Source: Anniella stebbinsi (lineage: Eukaryota > Chordata > Lepidosauria > Squamata > Anniellidae). From it: a stretch of DNA of 64,000 bases. Positions 20,431-30,744 of the stretch are shown piece by piece. The DNA lies in contig JARDYH010000003.1 of NCBI GenBank assembly GCA_029215795.1, positions 98,860,609 to 98,924,608 on the forward strand, written 5' to 3'. Position numbers and translations under genes: made by a program. The notes under the pieces were generated by a model, which was not told the origin of the DNA, did no database searches, and worked only from the letters and a program-made list of their open reading frames with translations. How positions within the stretch are numbered: position 1 is the stretch's first letter; each line of letters starts with the position of its first letter.

Positions 20431-20439
20431 TATGGCAAT

Positions 20440-20740
20440 ATGGCAACAACAATTTCAGCATAGAAAATAAAATTAACAGCATTTACAACAGCATTTAATT
20501 TGACATTGAAAGAAACATAGTTGAAAGTCACATTATTATGAACATACATCTCATAACAATATCTAATTACTAACAGCAATGTAAAAGAAAAATCAGCAAA
20601 GAAAATAAAATTAACAGCATTTGCAACAGCATTGCATTACACATTGAAAGAAACATACGTTACTTTGAAGTCACTGAACATCTCAAAACAGCAATGTAAA
20701 AGCGAAATCAACATAGAAAATAAAATTCACATATTCTAAA
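20440..20740. repeat. Decayed AT-rich tandem repeat
   Basis: GAAAATAAAATTAACAGCAT and ACATTGAAAGAAACATA recur at roughly 115-140 bp spacing. The region is otherwise non-coding. Confidence 0.6.
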
Positions 20741-21221
20741 GGGATTGTCTATAAGTAGTCTCATTTCCTAATGCAGCTTCTTCTTGATGAAAAAAGAATA
20801 AACACAGTCAGTGCTGCCTGGAGCAGGACTTGGCTTTTGCTTGAAGAATGGAATGAATGATCCAGAAAAAGGAAGCGGTTGCCTTCTGGTCTGGTCACAT
20901 CACAGAGGTTCCACACGACACCGTCTTTGATCCCCTGCAGTTCTCTCTATGCTATGTTCTAAGGGAAATTTAGAGATGGATTGTTTTAGCATAGGATGTA
21001 ATAACAATATCCCACCCTCTACACATTCATTCATTCATTCATTCATTCTCAGGCCATGAAGCCTTTATGCGGATACTTTCCTTATTTGTTTATGCTTTGA
21101 GCAGGTCTTGACACATGATTCCTTCCTGTGACTTGCTGAAATAGAGTAAATAGAGTAAAGTTAGGGAAAACATGGCTTACACAAGTTTGGCACAGGGGTT
21201 TGGCACTGAACACTCACCTTC
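20741..21221. other. 3' flank of Harbinger transposase, non-coding
   Basis: Contains a short (ATTC)n at about 21027-21050. On the - strand, the stop at 21222 is followed immediately by GGAAGGTGAGTG, a good splice donor, and a candidate acceptor (CTATTTCAG) lies near 21140. A 3' UTR intron is therefore possible. Confidence 0.4.
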
Positions 21222-23034
21222 CTAGGGGTTCTGCCCACGCAGAGACCAAAGCATGCCTCTTAAGGCATCTCTGACCTTTTCCCCAGCAGCCTTTTCTTGA
21301 ATTTCCTCATGCGCCATTGGCAGCGGGGCACCCAGGGTTGCCAGTTCAATTTGCCTTGCTTCGTGGAGATCCAATGCAACATCATGTCTATGGCCCCCTC
21401 CACAAGAATGCGCCTTTGCGCCTGGTTCCGCGATTATGCGCATTATCGCGGAGGCGCATTTACTCACAATCCCTCTGCACGGGAGGCGGCGGGAAGCGGC
21501 GAAGCGCATTAAAAGATGCCCAAAAAGCGCTTTCCAGGTAGTTAATGCGCATAATCGCTTGTTCACACAGCGAAAATGCGCTTTAACGGCCGGAGCAAAA
21601 TAAAAGTCGCTATTTAACGCGCGTTCGAAAATGCGCATTATCGGGGAGATAACGCGCCTGTACGCCCGTTTTGCGCTCCGCTCGTGTGTAGGTAAAATTT
21701 ATAATGAGCCTTCAAGGCTCATTAAACGCCCCGTGTGGAGGAGGCCCTTGACTTTCACAAATGTTGTGTAGAATGACACAGGCAGATATCACAGAAATGA
21801 CGTTTTCTTCAGCGAGTTCTATCCTGGACGACAGGCATCTCCACCGTGCTTTTAACCTTCCAAAGGCACATTCAACAACATTCCTCGCCCGTGACAGACA
21901 GTGGTTGAAATGTTGCTTTTGCTGGTCCAGGGCTCCGCCGTAAGGTTTCATCAGCCACTTCCGAATGGGGTAAGCGGAATCAGCCACCACCAGTGGAGGA
22001 ATCTGCACGTCATTAACAGTAATGGTAGGGTTCCCTGGGATGAAGACACCAGCTTCCATGGCCTCAAAGAACGCAGAGTTCCTGAAGACATGGGCATCGT
22101 GATTTCTCCCACTCCAACCTATTTCCACATCCATGAATCGCCCACGGTGGTCCACTGTGCCTTGAAGGAGCATGGAAAAAAAGCGTTTCCGGTTTATGTA
22201 GTCAGGGCCTTGCCTAGGAGGACAGGCAATTTCAATGTGACATCCATCTGTGGCTGCAACACAATGAAAGAAGCCCAGTTTGGAAAATCCACTCATGATC
22301 TGAGAGAGAAAACATAAATAATGGAAAATAAATCATTACTGCTTCATCGGCTGGCATGCTTGAGATACAATGATCAAGTTCCATTTGGCCACCTATATAA
22401 CAGCCTAGCCCATCTTTTCCTATCCCAAATAATAAAAAACAAGACTCACCTCTGGAACATTGCCAAGGCAAACTGTTTTTCTCAGAAGCGCATGCTCCAT
22501 GGCTAGGCAGACCTCCACAACGATCATGGCTGCCATTGTTCTACCGATCCCAAATTGCTGAGCCACCACCCGGTAACCACCAGGATTTGCTAGCCTCCAT
22601 ATACAGATGGCCACGCGCTTCACCATTGGAATGGCTTCCCTCATGTTCGTATTGCGACGTTCTAGAAATGGCCGAAGATGGTCTGCAATCTGGAAAAGGG
22701 TTGCTCTGGTCATCCTAAAGTTCTCTAGCCACTGCTCATCACCCCAGAGGGCTAGAACATCGTTTTCCCACCAGTCACGACTCCTGGGGAAGCACCACCA
22801 TCTTCTTGGTCTCTGTTTTTTCATCAAAGGAACATATAATAAATTCTCTTGGAGTCTATCTTGTTGGAGTCTTAAAAGATAAGAGTTGTTCTCTTGGAGC
22901 CTTCTCATGATGATTCGTCTTCTTCTTCTTCTCCGTTGAATCGTTCTCCTTAGGCAAGTCAATGTAACGTGCATATTTGCGATCAGAAGTTGAATCGCAT
23001 AAATGAGGGAACGAGAAATCGAGGTAGGAGCCAT
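21222..23034 (-). pseudogene. HARBI1-type DDE transposase, two exons, interrupted by MITE
   Basis: Exon 1 is 23034-22450 and exon 2 begins at 22299; the intron has GT/AG ends and phase 0. With the nested MITE (21392-21746) ignored, the frame runs to a stop at 21222 and gives 435 residues, close to typical Harbinger transposases. Exon 1 carries an Arg-rich, NLS-like tract (about residues 42-55) and a helix-turn-helix-like region (GGYRVVAQQFGIGRTM). Exon 2 carries the DDE nuclease fold: D213 in AATDGCH, D302 in VVADSAYP and E338 in NVVECAFGRLKARWRCL. GRNHDAHVFRNS is also typical. The enzyme would cut and rejoin the transposon ends in the nucleus. All three acidic residues are present. The only visible lesion is the MITE, which falls after residue 379 and would replace the last 56 residues with about 10 foreign ones. 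ATG 23034 lies in a strong context (GCGAGATGG). Confidence 0.85.
21392..21746. mobile_element. Harbinger MITE nested in transposase exon 2
   Basis: 355 bp, same ends and orientation as 16906-17260, with about two differences. It interrupts the transposase coding sequence. Flanking triplets are TAT and CTT, so no target duplication is visible, yet simple removal leaves the frame intact (codons CAA-GAT-AGA-CAT). Confidence 0.9.
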
Positions 23035-23148
23035 CTCGCCTTCTCTTCCCGTCCAGCTCAAAATGGCGTTTCAGAAAGAGAAAAGGGGAACCAAACTTGC
23101 TTCTCTGGTGTCGCCTAGGTAAATGAACTCAACGGTCGACGAAACTCA

Positions 23149-23532
23149 GATCACGTGCTTGTATGCATATGCTCGCGCGCGAAGGTGCGCGTAACCTGAA
23201 GGCATTTTTCCCCCCCCGCTCAGCTCTGCCCTCTCCCCCCCTCCCATCTCGTTGCCAGGTAACCCAAAATTACGTAGGCAGGCAGGTACATTCCTGTGGG
23301 TGGAGTACAGGAAGGGAGGGCTGGGAAAGGGATTGGCTCTGATCACGTGCTTGTATGCATATGCACGCGCGCGAAGGTGCGCGTAACCTGAAGGCATTTT
23401 TCCCCCCCCGCTCAGCTCTGCCCTCTCCCCCCCTCCCATCTCGTTGCCAGGCAACCCGAAATTACGTAGGCAGGCAGGTACATTCCTGTGGGTGGAGTAC
23501 AGGAAGGGAGGGCTGGGAAAGGGGTTGGCTTT
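23149..23532. repeat. 192-bp tandem duplication covering the transposase promoter
   Basis: 23149-23340 and 23341-23532 are close copies starting GATCACGTGCTTGTATGCAT. On the - strand each contains TATGCATACAAGCACGTG, the counterpart of the TATA-like box of Myb-like gene 1, and GTTACGCGCACC. The transposase start codon is about 120 nt downstream of the proximal copy. The long frame across this region on - is a shadow of the duplication. Confidence 0.85.
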
Positions 23533-23559
23533 AGGCAAAAAGCGAATTAAAATGTCTGT

Positions 23560-23737
23560 TTCCTCCTCCCAAAGCCCCGCATGTGAACAATTAAAACGCG
23601 CGTCGGAGAAAAGCGATAATGCGCTTCAACGCCTCTCGCTGCCTCCCGTGCAGAGGGATGAGGCGTAAATGCGCCTCCGCGATAGTGCGCATAATACCAC
23701 AAACGGGCGCAAAAGCGCATCCTTGTGGAGGGGGCCC
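23560..23737. repeat. Harbinger right terminal/subterminal inverted repeat
   Basis: Matches the reverse complement of the left part of the 355-bp MITEs: CCTCCCGTGCAGAGGGAT, AAATGCGCCTCCGCGATA, and the terminus TTGTGGAGGGGGCCC. Confidence 0.8.
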
Positions 23738-24239
23738 ATGAGGGTGTAAAATATTTTTTGCACCTTATCATGGCTGTTTCCACACCAGGCTGTTTGCCTG
23801 GGATGGCTCCCAGCTGGTCCCTGTGCACCAATGGTGTGTATTAGGTACTTCAGGGATCGCCCTCTCTCCCTCCCTCCCTCAATACCCCTGTGGTGTAGAA
23901 AGGGCTTTACTTGAATGGAACTCCCCACCCCCACCCTAATCCGAGTACAGCCCGAGTCTCCTCCGGGATCAAGATCCAGGCAGCAACCAGCCAACCCTCT
24001 GTGTGTGTGTGGGGGGGGGGGCATGCTAGAGAAGCAGGGCAAGGTCGAAGACGCCAAGGCCCAGAGTGGCGAGAAGCCACGCGCTGTATTCTTCTGCATT
24101 AAAACTCCCCCCGTCTCTCTCTGCACATGCTCAGGCACCGAATCTTCGGTCCCGGAAAGTGGCAGCCCGAAAGTATGCCGTAACCTTGAGGGCTTGAAGA
24201 GAAGCTCGGGCTGCAAAGAAACCGCGCATCTCCAACCAG

Positions 24240-25110
24240 CCCCAAACTCCTGTGTCTTTGGCTTCCCCCCCCCCTTCCCCTCCCCTCCCCTCCCGCTCTG
24301 CGTGTGCGAAGGGGAAGCAGCGGCTGCCCGGCTCCCCCGCCCCCCTACGCTTGGCCGATCTCCCATCGCGGGCGAGTGACAGCTCCGCCGCCGCCTGCTT
24401 TCTCCCTCCCTTCCTCCCTTCCTCTCTCTCATTCGCTCCCTCCCTCCCTCCCTCCCTCCCAGTGTAGTGGATCTCCGCAGCCAAACCAAGCCAGGCAGCC
24501 GGACGCAACCCAGACGGAGGCCGGGGAAGACGAGGGTGGCGGGCAAGCCACGAACCCCACCAGGCGAGTTGGCTCCGGGGAGGCTAAAATGGCAGCGGGA
24601 GGCGACCTCGGCAGAGGCCGCCTCGGCAAGACACCCCGCTTGCGCAGCGCCTGATCGGACCGGCCGCCGCGCAAGGCTGCTCCCGTTCCCAGCGAGCCTT
24701 TCCTCGCCTTGCTTCTCGCCGTCGTCCGAGAGGCAGGGACGGTGAGTGAAGCGAGCCCCGCAGGTTACGTGGCCGCCGCGTTGGTTTGCATGCGCGTCTG
24801 CCTCCGCTCCGAGATGGGTCGATGTCCCCCTCGGGCTGTTTGCAATGGGGGGCGGATGGGGGGGGCTAGGGGGAGAGGGATCTCGCCTCTTCTCGGCGAG
24901 AGATCCGCTCTCTGCCAGAAATGGATCTTCCTAGCTGCGATGTCCTTGGCTGAGGTTCTGCGTTCAGCCTGGGCGTTGCTTTTTCCATTCAGCTTTGCGA
25001 GCGGGTGAGGGGGTGGGGGTGGGGGGATGAAGCCTAAGCGAGAGATCGCCCTGATTGCCGGAGAAGCAAAGATGGAATCGTCCTCTGCACTTCGCTTGCA
25101 AACCGGAGGC
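24240..25110 (+). promoter_or_regulatory. CpG island with putative non-coding first exon of a host gene
   Basis: Strongly CpG-dense DNA bounded by ordinary AT-rich sequence. A candidate exon ends at 24741 with the donor ACG|GTGAGTGAAG on the + strand. Upstream are GC boxes and polypyrimidine (CCCT)n tracts. The only ATG frame near the exon end (24591) is short and stops before the donor, so the exon would be 5' UTR. No second exon is recognisable in the remaining 39 kb, which would fit a very long first intron. The gene is not identified. Large frames on - across 23626-24546 are GC-composition artefacts. Confidence 0.5.
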
Positions 25111-25280
25111 TTCGGGTTGTTAAGAGGCGACAGAGTCTGATTTTTCTCGTCCGTCTCATGTCTGTAACTGCAGCTCTCTTCCAAAGGTGAGGCGGCCACG
25201 CCTTTGGGAGAGCGATGGAGGCAGCGTCATGGAATGGGAACAGTCAGGGAGTGTATTGGGATTTGGGAGTTGAGCTGGAT

Positions 25281-25410
25281 GTATCCTGGGCCCCCAACAG
25301 GTGTCACTACTGTTACAAACCGTTTTAAAGCAGCAGCGTATATCGATCTACACTACTGCTTGAAAACATTTTATAACAGTAATGACAACTGTTGGGGGCC
25401 CAGGACACAC
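25281..25410. repeat. Imperfect 130-bp palindrome
   Basis: GTATCCTGGGCCCCCAACAG on the left and CTGTTGGGGGCCCAGGACAC on the right; the inner arms are TACTGTTACAAACCGTTTTA and relatives. Fold-back element related in composition to 12663-12757. Confidence 0.8.
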
Positions 25411-25727
25411 TCCATATATAGTTTTCAAAACGTTTTCAAAGCATGGTATCCTGTTTGGTGTAGATCTGCCCAGCTGGTTTACAAGCGACTGCGTCTAGCT
25501 CTACTCAGCTGCCCTCTGCTTCCATGCAGTTCAAAAGGGGTGTGTGTGAAAGGTTGCCAGTTCCAAGGACAGCGTGAGTAGAAATTAAAGCGGCAAGTAC
25601 TCATTTGTTACTTTTATACTTTAATTCCAAGGAGCTCAGGACGACTTACATGTGGAACCACCCAGTGAAGCTGAGCGAGAGTGTCTAGCTAGTGAGTGGG
25701 TTTTATGGCTTGATGGTGGGAGATACT

Positions 25728-26081
25728 GCCCCCTCTACAAGGATGCGCTTTTGCGCCCGGTTGTGCGATTATGCGCATTATCGCAGACGCGCATTTACTC
25801 CTAATCCCTCTGCACGGGAGGCGGCGAGAGGCGGCGAAACGCATTAATAGATGTCCAGAAAGCGCTTTACAAGAAGTTAATGCGCATAATCGCTTGTTCA
25901 CACGGGGAAAATGCGCTTTAACGGCCGGAGCAAAATAAAACTCGCGATTTAACGCGCATTCGAAAATGCGCATTATCGGGGAGATAACGCGCCTCTACGC
26001 CCGATTTGCACTCCATTCTTGTAGAGGTAAAAATTTTAATGAACCTTCAAAGCGCATTAAACCTCTCTTGTAGAGGCACCC
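25728..26081. mobile_element. Harbinger-family MITE 3
   Basis: 354 bp with ends GCCCCCTCTACAAGGATG and CTTGTAGAGGCACCC. It is flanked by ACT on both sides (25725-25727, 26082-26084). It belongs to the 'TCTAC' subfamily but keeps all internal blocks of the 355-bp nested copies. It sits just downstream of the CpG island, within the presumed first intron. Confidence 0.9.
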
Positions 26082-26189
26082 ACTACTAGTAGTAGCAGCA
26101 GCAGTAGCATAGCACTACTATAGGAGATGTGCATTGGAGACAGGAGAGAAGAGTACACAATTATGCATGAAGTGGAAAACGTGTAGAGG

Positions 26190-26285
26190 GAGAATGTTTT
26201 ATCCCTCATAATACTGATCATCCCATGAAGTTGAGTGGTGGGAGATTCAGGACAGAGAAAAGGAAATGTTTCTTCATACAGTGCA
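26190..26285 (+). repeat. Old interspersed repeat, copy 2, 5' part
   Basis: GAAATGTTTCTTCATACAGTGCACA is continuous in sense with 27207-27520; the L2 fragment is inserted between them. Confidence 0.5.
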
Positions 26286-27206
26286 CAGACAAGACAAGAC
26301 TGAGACGCTGTTAGTGGGTGGTTCTGCTGACCGGATGGAGGGTGTTCAACCTGTTCTGGATGGGGTTGCACTCCCCTTGAAGGAGTGGGTTCGTAGCTTG
26401 GGGGTTCTCCTAGAACCATCTCTGTCACTTGAGGCGCAGGTGGCCTCAGTGGCATGGAGTGCCTTCTACCAACTTCGGTTGGTGGCCCAGCTACGTTCCT
26501 ATCTGGACAGGGATAACCTGGCTTCAGTTGTCCATGCTCTGGTAACCTCCAAGTTAGATTACTGCAATGCACTCTACGTGGGGCTGCCTTTGAAGGTGGT
26601 TCAGAAGCTGCAGCTTGTGCAAAATGCAGCGGCCAGATTGATAACTGGAACCAGTAGGTTTGAACATATAAGACCTACTCTGGCCCACTTGCATTGGCTG
26701 CCTGTATGTTTCCGAGCCCGGTTCAAGGTGCTGGTTTTAACCTATAAAGCCTTACACGGCTTGGGACCACAATACCTGATGGAACGCCTTTCCCGACATG
26801 AACCTACCCGAACACTACGTTCAACATCTAAGGCCCTCCTCCGAGTGCCTCCTCCAAGGGAGGCTCGGAGGTCAGCAACAAGAGGGAGGGCCTTCTCTGT
26901 GGTGGCTCCCCAATTGTGGAATGATCTCCCCGACGAGGCCCGCCTGGCGCCAGGTCAAGACTTTCCTCTTCTCTCAGGCATTTGGCAATATCTGAGGAGC
27001 CTGGGTTTGTTTTGTTTTGTTTTGTTTTTGTAGTTTTTGAAGTGTTGATGTGGTTTTTAAATGTATAGATTGTGTGTATGTTGTATGTTTTTGCTGTTTT
27101 AATTTTTGTATATTGTTTTTAATTGTTTTTAATCCTATGTAAACTGCCCAGAGAGCTTCGGCTATGGGGCGGTATACAAATGTAATAAATAAATAAATAA
27201 ATAAAT
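26286..27206 (+). pseudogene. L2/CR1-clade LINE, 3' part of reverse transcriptase ORF
   Basis: 5'-truncated copy. It opens at DKTETLLVGG, just after the catalytic palm, and runs in frame to a stop at 27033. It encodes the thumb and C-terminal region with VRSLGVLLEPSLSLEAQV, KLDYCNALYVGLP, QNAAARLITGTSR, HLHWLPV and LWNDLPDEARL. These blocks match the C-terminus of the longer L2 frame at 50764-53487 but are diverged, so this is another subfamily. The 3' UTR ends in GGGGCGGTATACAAATGTAA and (ATAA)n. No catalytic residues remain. Confidence 0.85.
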
Positions 27207-27520
27207 AGTTAAACTATGGGATTCACCACCACAAGATGCAGCCATGGCCAACAACTTAGATAGCTTTAAAAGGGGGTTAGACAAATTCATGGAGGAGAAG
27301 GCTGCCAGCAGTTACTAGTCATCGTGGCTATCTATTACATCCAGTATCAGAGGCAGTATGCCTCTATATCAGTTGCTGGGAAACAGAAGCAAGAGGGTGC
27401 TATTGAATTCATGTCCTGCTTGTGGGATTCCCACAGGCAACTGGTTGCACACTGTTTGAACAGAATGCTGGGCTAAATGGACTTTTGGTCTGATCCACAC
27501 TGTCTCTTCTTAAACACTGT
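27207..27520 (+). repeat. Old interspersed repeat, copy 2, 3' part
   Basis: GATTCACCACCACAAGATGC, TAGCTTTAAAAGGGGGTTAG, ACAAATTCATGGAGGAGAAG, then GGGCTAAATGGACTTTTGGT. Same family as 9170-9475; class unknown. Confidence 0.6.
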
Positions 27521-28060
27521 TTCTGCATATGAATATTAAACATTAAATATTGTGGTGCCAATGTACCCTTCTGTATAAGAGACACATTGTTATCTAAAGA
27601 AGCTGGAATCTAAAAAAGAGATAGAAGTACTGTTTGCTTATTGGTGTCTGTAAAATTACTGATTGCCAAAATCTGGCATCAGAAAGAATCTCCTTCATTA
27701 GGGACAAGGGAATTGTAAAATAATCAAGCCAATGTATTATTTCTTCTCTGCTTTCTTTTTTCAACAAGATAAAGTTTTAGATTATTGAAGGGCATGGATT
27801 ACATTTGTGAATTTCTATAATGACTACAGAGGGATTTTTGGAACATCTAACTTAGACTTTAAAATGTTTACTTCTTGATTGAAAGTTTGTTACTTTTGCA
27901 ATTTTATTTTTTTCTGAATTCAAGACTTTGTCCTGAATTCTTTTTATATTTATTTAAACACATACACACACCTGCACCTTGTATAAAAGTTAAAAGTAAT
28001 TCAACGGTTGCCTGCCGTGTCACAGTCGAATATGAACCCAGTCCAAGTTTAACAGTTTAT
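27521..28060. other. No recognised feature
   Basis: AT-rich unique DNA. Confidence 0.35.
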
Positions 28061-28330
28061 TCATTATTTATTTATTTAACTTATTTATATCCCCCTTTTA
28101 AATGTAATTTATGAAAGTGGTTTATATTAAAGCAGCCTTCCCCACTCTGGTGCCCTCAAGTTTTATTAGACTACAATCCCAGCATCCCCCAGCCATGGAG
28201 GGCAGCAGGTTGAGGAAGGCGGCATTAAAGAAACATTTCGATAAAAATCAAATCAAGAACTAAAACTAGGAGTACTAAAACTAACAGAACAGAGTAAAAC
28301 AGCAGAGCCTATAATAAAATAGTTTTCCGA
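28061..28330. repeat. LINE-tail-like ATTT repeat with embedded palindromic repeat
   Basis: (ATTT)n and TATATCCCCCTTTTAAA at 28065-28103 resemble an antisense LINE 3' end. A copy of the palindromic CCTTCCCCAACCTGGTGCC family follows at 28133-28225. The remaining A-rich tract may be more LINE tail. Confidence 0.45.
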
Positions 28331-28385
28331 ACAATTTTTTTTCAAGTGCTAAGAACAGGAATGGAAGGAGCTTGTCCAACATATT

Positions 28386-28485
28386 GGCTCAGTTCGGATG
28401 ACACGTTAACCAACGGTTGTTAAGTTAAACAACCGTCAGTGGGTTAAGTCCTCTCAGTTGGTTAACGTGTCGTCCGAATTGAGCC
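28386..28485. repeat. 100-bp palindrome
   Basis: Arms GGCTCAGTTCGGATGACACG and CGTGTCGTCCGAATTGAGCC, with GTTAACCAACGG and its complement inside. Fold-back element. Confidence 0.85.
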
Positions 28486-28919
28486 ATTGTCTCACTATTA
28501 TAGCTTCACCATACTGTACCTAGAAGTCAGACTCACTGATGTTTCCTGCAGAAAATACATAAAGTGTGAAAACCAAACACACCATCCTAAATTCTCAGGC
28601 ACTCAAGAGCCTTGATTGGTTCCCTAGCACGTGTTCACAGTCTGTTTAGGGACAAGTCATCCCTTCTCATTTTATGGGCTCCATCACACCTATTTCCCCC
28701 CCTGGTTTGCCTTCACATTTTTTACCTCAATTTCAGAAGCACTGCAAGCGCTCCTCCTTTTTACTATTGTAGCTATATTGGTGAACTCTCTTTTTGCTCT
28801 CCCGCTGCTATTGCACCTGCCCCCACCCCTTCTCCTTCCCCCTCCAGTTCATTGGTTCTTGTCATTGATGGACATTGTGATGGATTTGGCAGCCTTCCCC
28901 CCTCACTCATTAGAGCTCC
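28486..28919. other. No recognised feature
   Basis: Unique DNA. The frame at 28612-29004 is pyrimidine-rich and overlaps an alternative frame of equal quality, so it is not called. Confidence 0.35.
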
Positions 28920-29195
28920 TATTAGAATGTACAAAAATGCTTATATCTGTGTAATTTTTAAAGATAAAGAGATTAAACTTGGGATCTCAAGAGCTCTTAA
29001 GTAGAGGTTGAGGCATGCCAAGTTTAAATCAGATAAGTCCATGCCTTGATTTTTAGGAATTTTTAAAATGCAAATACTTACATCTGTGTAAATTATATAA
29101 ATAAAGAGATCTAACATGGCATGGTGATAGGTCTCCAGGAGAGCTTTTGGCATGCCAAGTTTGAATCAGATATAGGCCCATCCCTTCATTTTTTA
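28920..29195. repeat. Two monomers of a ~160-bp tandem/dispersed repeat
   Basis: Units carry AATGCTTATATCTGTGTAA, AAAGATAAAGAGATTAAACT, then GGCATGCCAAGTTTAAATCA and CCTTGATTTTTAGGAATTTT. The same monomer is arrayed at 54826-55300. Confidence 0.7.
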
Positions 29196-30744
29196 AGAAT
29201 TTTGTCATTTCCCTGCCCTTTAAAATCTTTTGCTGATAGTTCACCAGTGCGATCTTCCGCCTCTTTGCATTTGTGAAGGATCCCTTTTCCTTTCCTTTGA
29301 TCATGTGAAGCTGAACATTTCCAGTTCATAAACTAGAGATGGCTGGTTCCCTTACTCCAGAGTAAATCCCATTGATTTCAACTGCATTTACATCCAAGTC
29401 ATACTAAATTTGCACACACCCCATAGCTCCCTTTTACTTCATAGTTACATTGCATTCTCTTCCTGTCAGATCGAAAGATCGCTCCTACATTCTTTCAGAT
29501 GTTAATCTGTTGCCAGGGTCAGGACTAGTAATTCACTGGTCACTACTCACTAGAAAGGATATCCTTTTGTCTTGCAAATCCAGTCTCCTTGGAGACCGTC
29601 TCCCCGCCTGTATTAAACTGCTTTGCCTAAGAAGATTTCAGGCAGTAAAAGGAACTAGAATATTAAATTCAAGCCCTACGCCTCCACATTGAACTGTGGA
29701 TGCATTACTATGAAAGCCTGTTAGCGCGCACTTTTGGTAAAAAAGCCCACTAGCACCAGGAAATGTTTTCTGTCGCGGCCTGCCATGGAACTTCTCTGTG
29801 CAACTTCTCCGTGGGAGTCAGCAGCATTATCAGCCATGATAATATAATATAGGATAATAAATATATATATAGGATAATATAATATAGGAGGAAAAATAAT
29901 TACACAAAACAGAAGAGAACCACTAGGAAGATTTATAAGGCACGTGGAGGGGTGATGCGGACAGAAGTGGATGTATGAGGAAAGATCACAGTGGTTTGAA
30001 ATGTTAAGGTGGATAGGCGTCAGGATCATTCCAACAGGACAGGGGTTCAGCAAAACAAGGAAGGAAGCCCAAAGAAAAGAGGGAGTTGGAACACTGAAAC
30101 CTTCCAACTCCTAATGTGTCCAAAGATGAAAAGGAGGAAATAAGTTGTAAAACTGCCCTGGCAGATTAAAAGCACGCTCTATTCTTTCGTCACTGAAAAC
30201 GGCCTTCAAGACACAACCCCAAACACAGAAACGGATTTACTGGTTTACATTTGGGTTTTCATTGCACACTTCCAAGATGAAACGGACTTCCTCGGTCCAA
30301 AATAAGGCACTAGAAGTGTGTGGGGTGGGGGTGGGGGAAGCGAGAATAATGCAGAATGATGTCATGCGAGTCAACAGCACCAAAACCGGAACCGAGGAAA
30401 TACGGCAGTGCGGTAAACCCAAAGAGTGATGGAGCTCTATGTTTTTACTGTGGGAAATGCTGATGTAACGTAACATTGATGAAGCTGGCAAATGCAACTG
30501 TTATACCAGGTGTGGGCAGGCTTCACTTCAGACTTGCGGGGGTTTCCTTTGAGATCCACTAACTATGGGGCCAGATGAGGAATGGTAGCTCAGGGCATGG
30601 ATCCTGATGCAACGTGTCGGCTCAGGGGTATGGATTCAATTGCGTAATGAAACTTAAATGAAACTCTGCATAGCCTGTATATATAGGCACACAACCCTAC
30701 ATCTGATTTATTAAATTTCAGAGATGTTAATAGCCTAATTGAGA
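29196..30744. other. No recognised gene; one dispersed-repeat scrap
   Basis: Near 29345-29400, CCAGAGTAAATCCCATTGAT matches a short repeat also seen at 39575-39670, 53870-53945 and 56890-56950. The rest is unique. Frames at 29721-30107 and 30237-30497 lack domain support. Confidence 0.35.

Larger units (their letters stand above)
12941..23737. mobile_element. Autonomous PIF/Harbinger transposon, three genes, ~10.8 kb
   Basis: The left end is GGGCCTCCTCCACACGAG. The right end reads GGGCCCCCTCCACAAG on the other strand. Subterminal regions are CpG-rich with repeated ATGCGCATTATCG motifs. The element holds two Myb/SANT-like genes and a HARBI1-type DDE transposase. A Myb-like protein plus a DDE transposase is the hallmark of PIF/Harbinger; a third gene and this length are unusual. 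Size is inflated by a four-fold exon amplification, 148-, 160-, 192- and 295-bp tandem repeats, two nested 355-bp MITEs and a palindromic MITE. Flanking trinucleotides are CAG and CAT, so a target duplication is plausible but not exact. Two of the three genes are broken here. Confidence 0.85.

Noticed and set aside
21222..21638. 138-codon frame on - as an independent gene
   Set aside because: Its first two thirds translate the nested MITE and the rest is the C-terminus of the transposase.
23146..23538. 130-codon frame on - made of two identical halves
   Set aside because: The repetition reflects the 192-bp tandem promoter duplication, which happens to be divisible by three.
23626..24546. 306-codon frame on - across the Harbinger end and CpG island
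   Set aside because: It runs from the transposon terminus into GC-rich promoter DNA, has no domain, and competes with similar frames on +.
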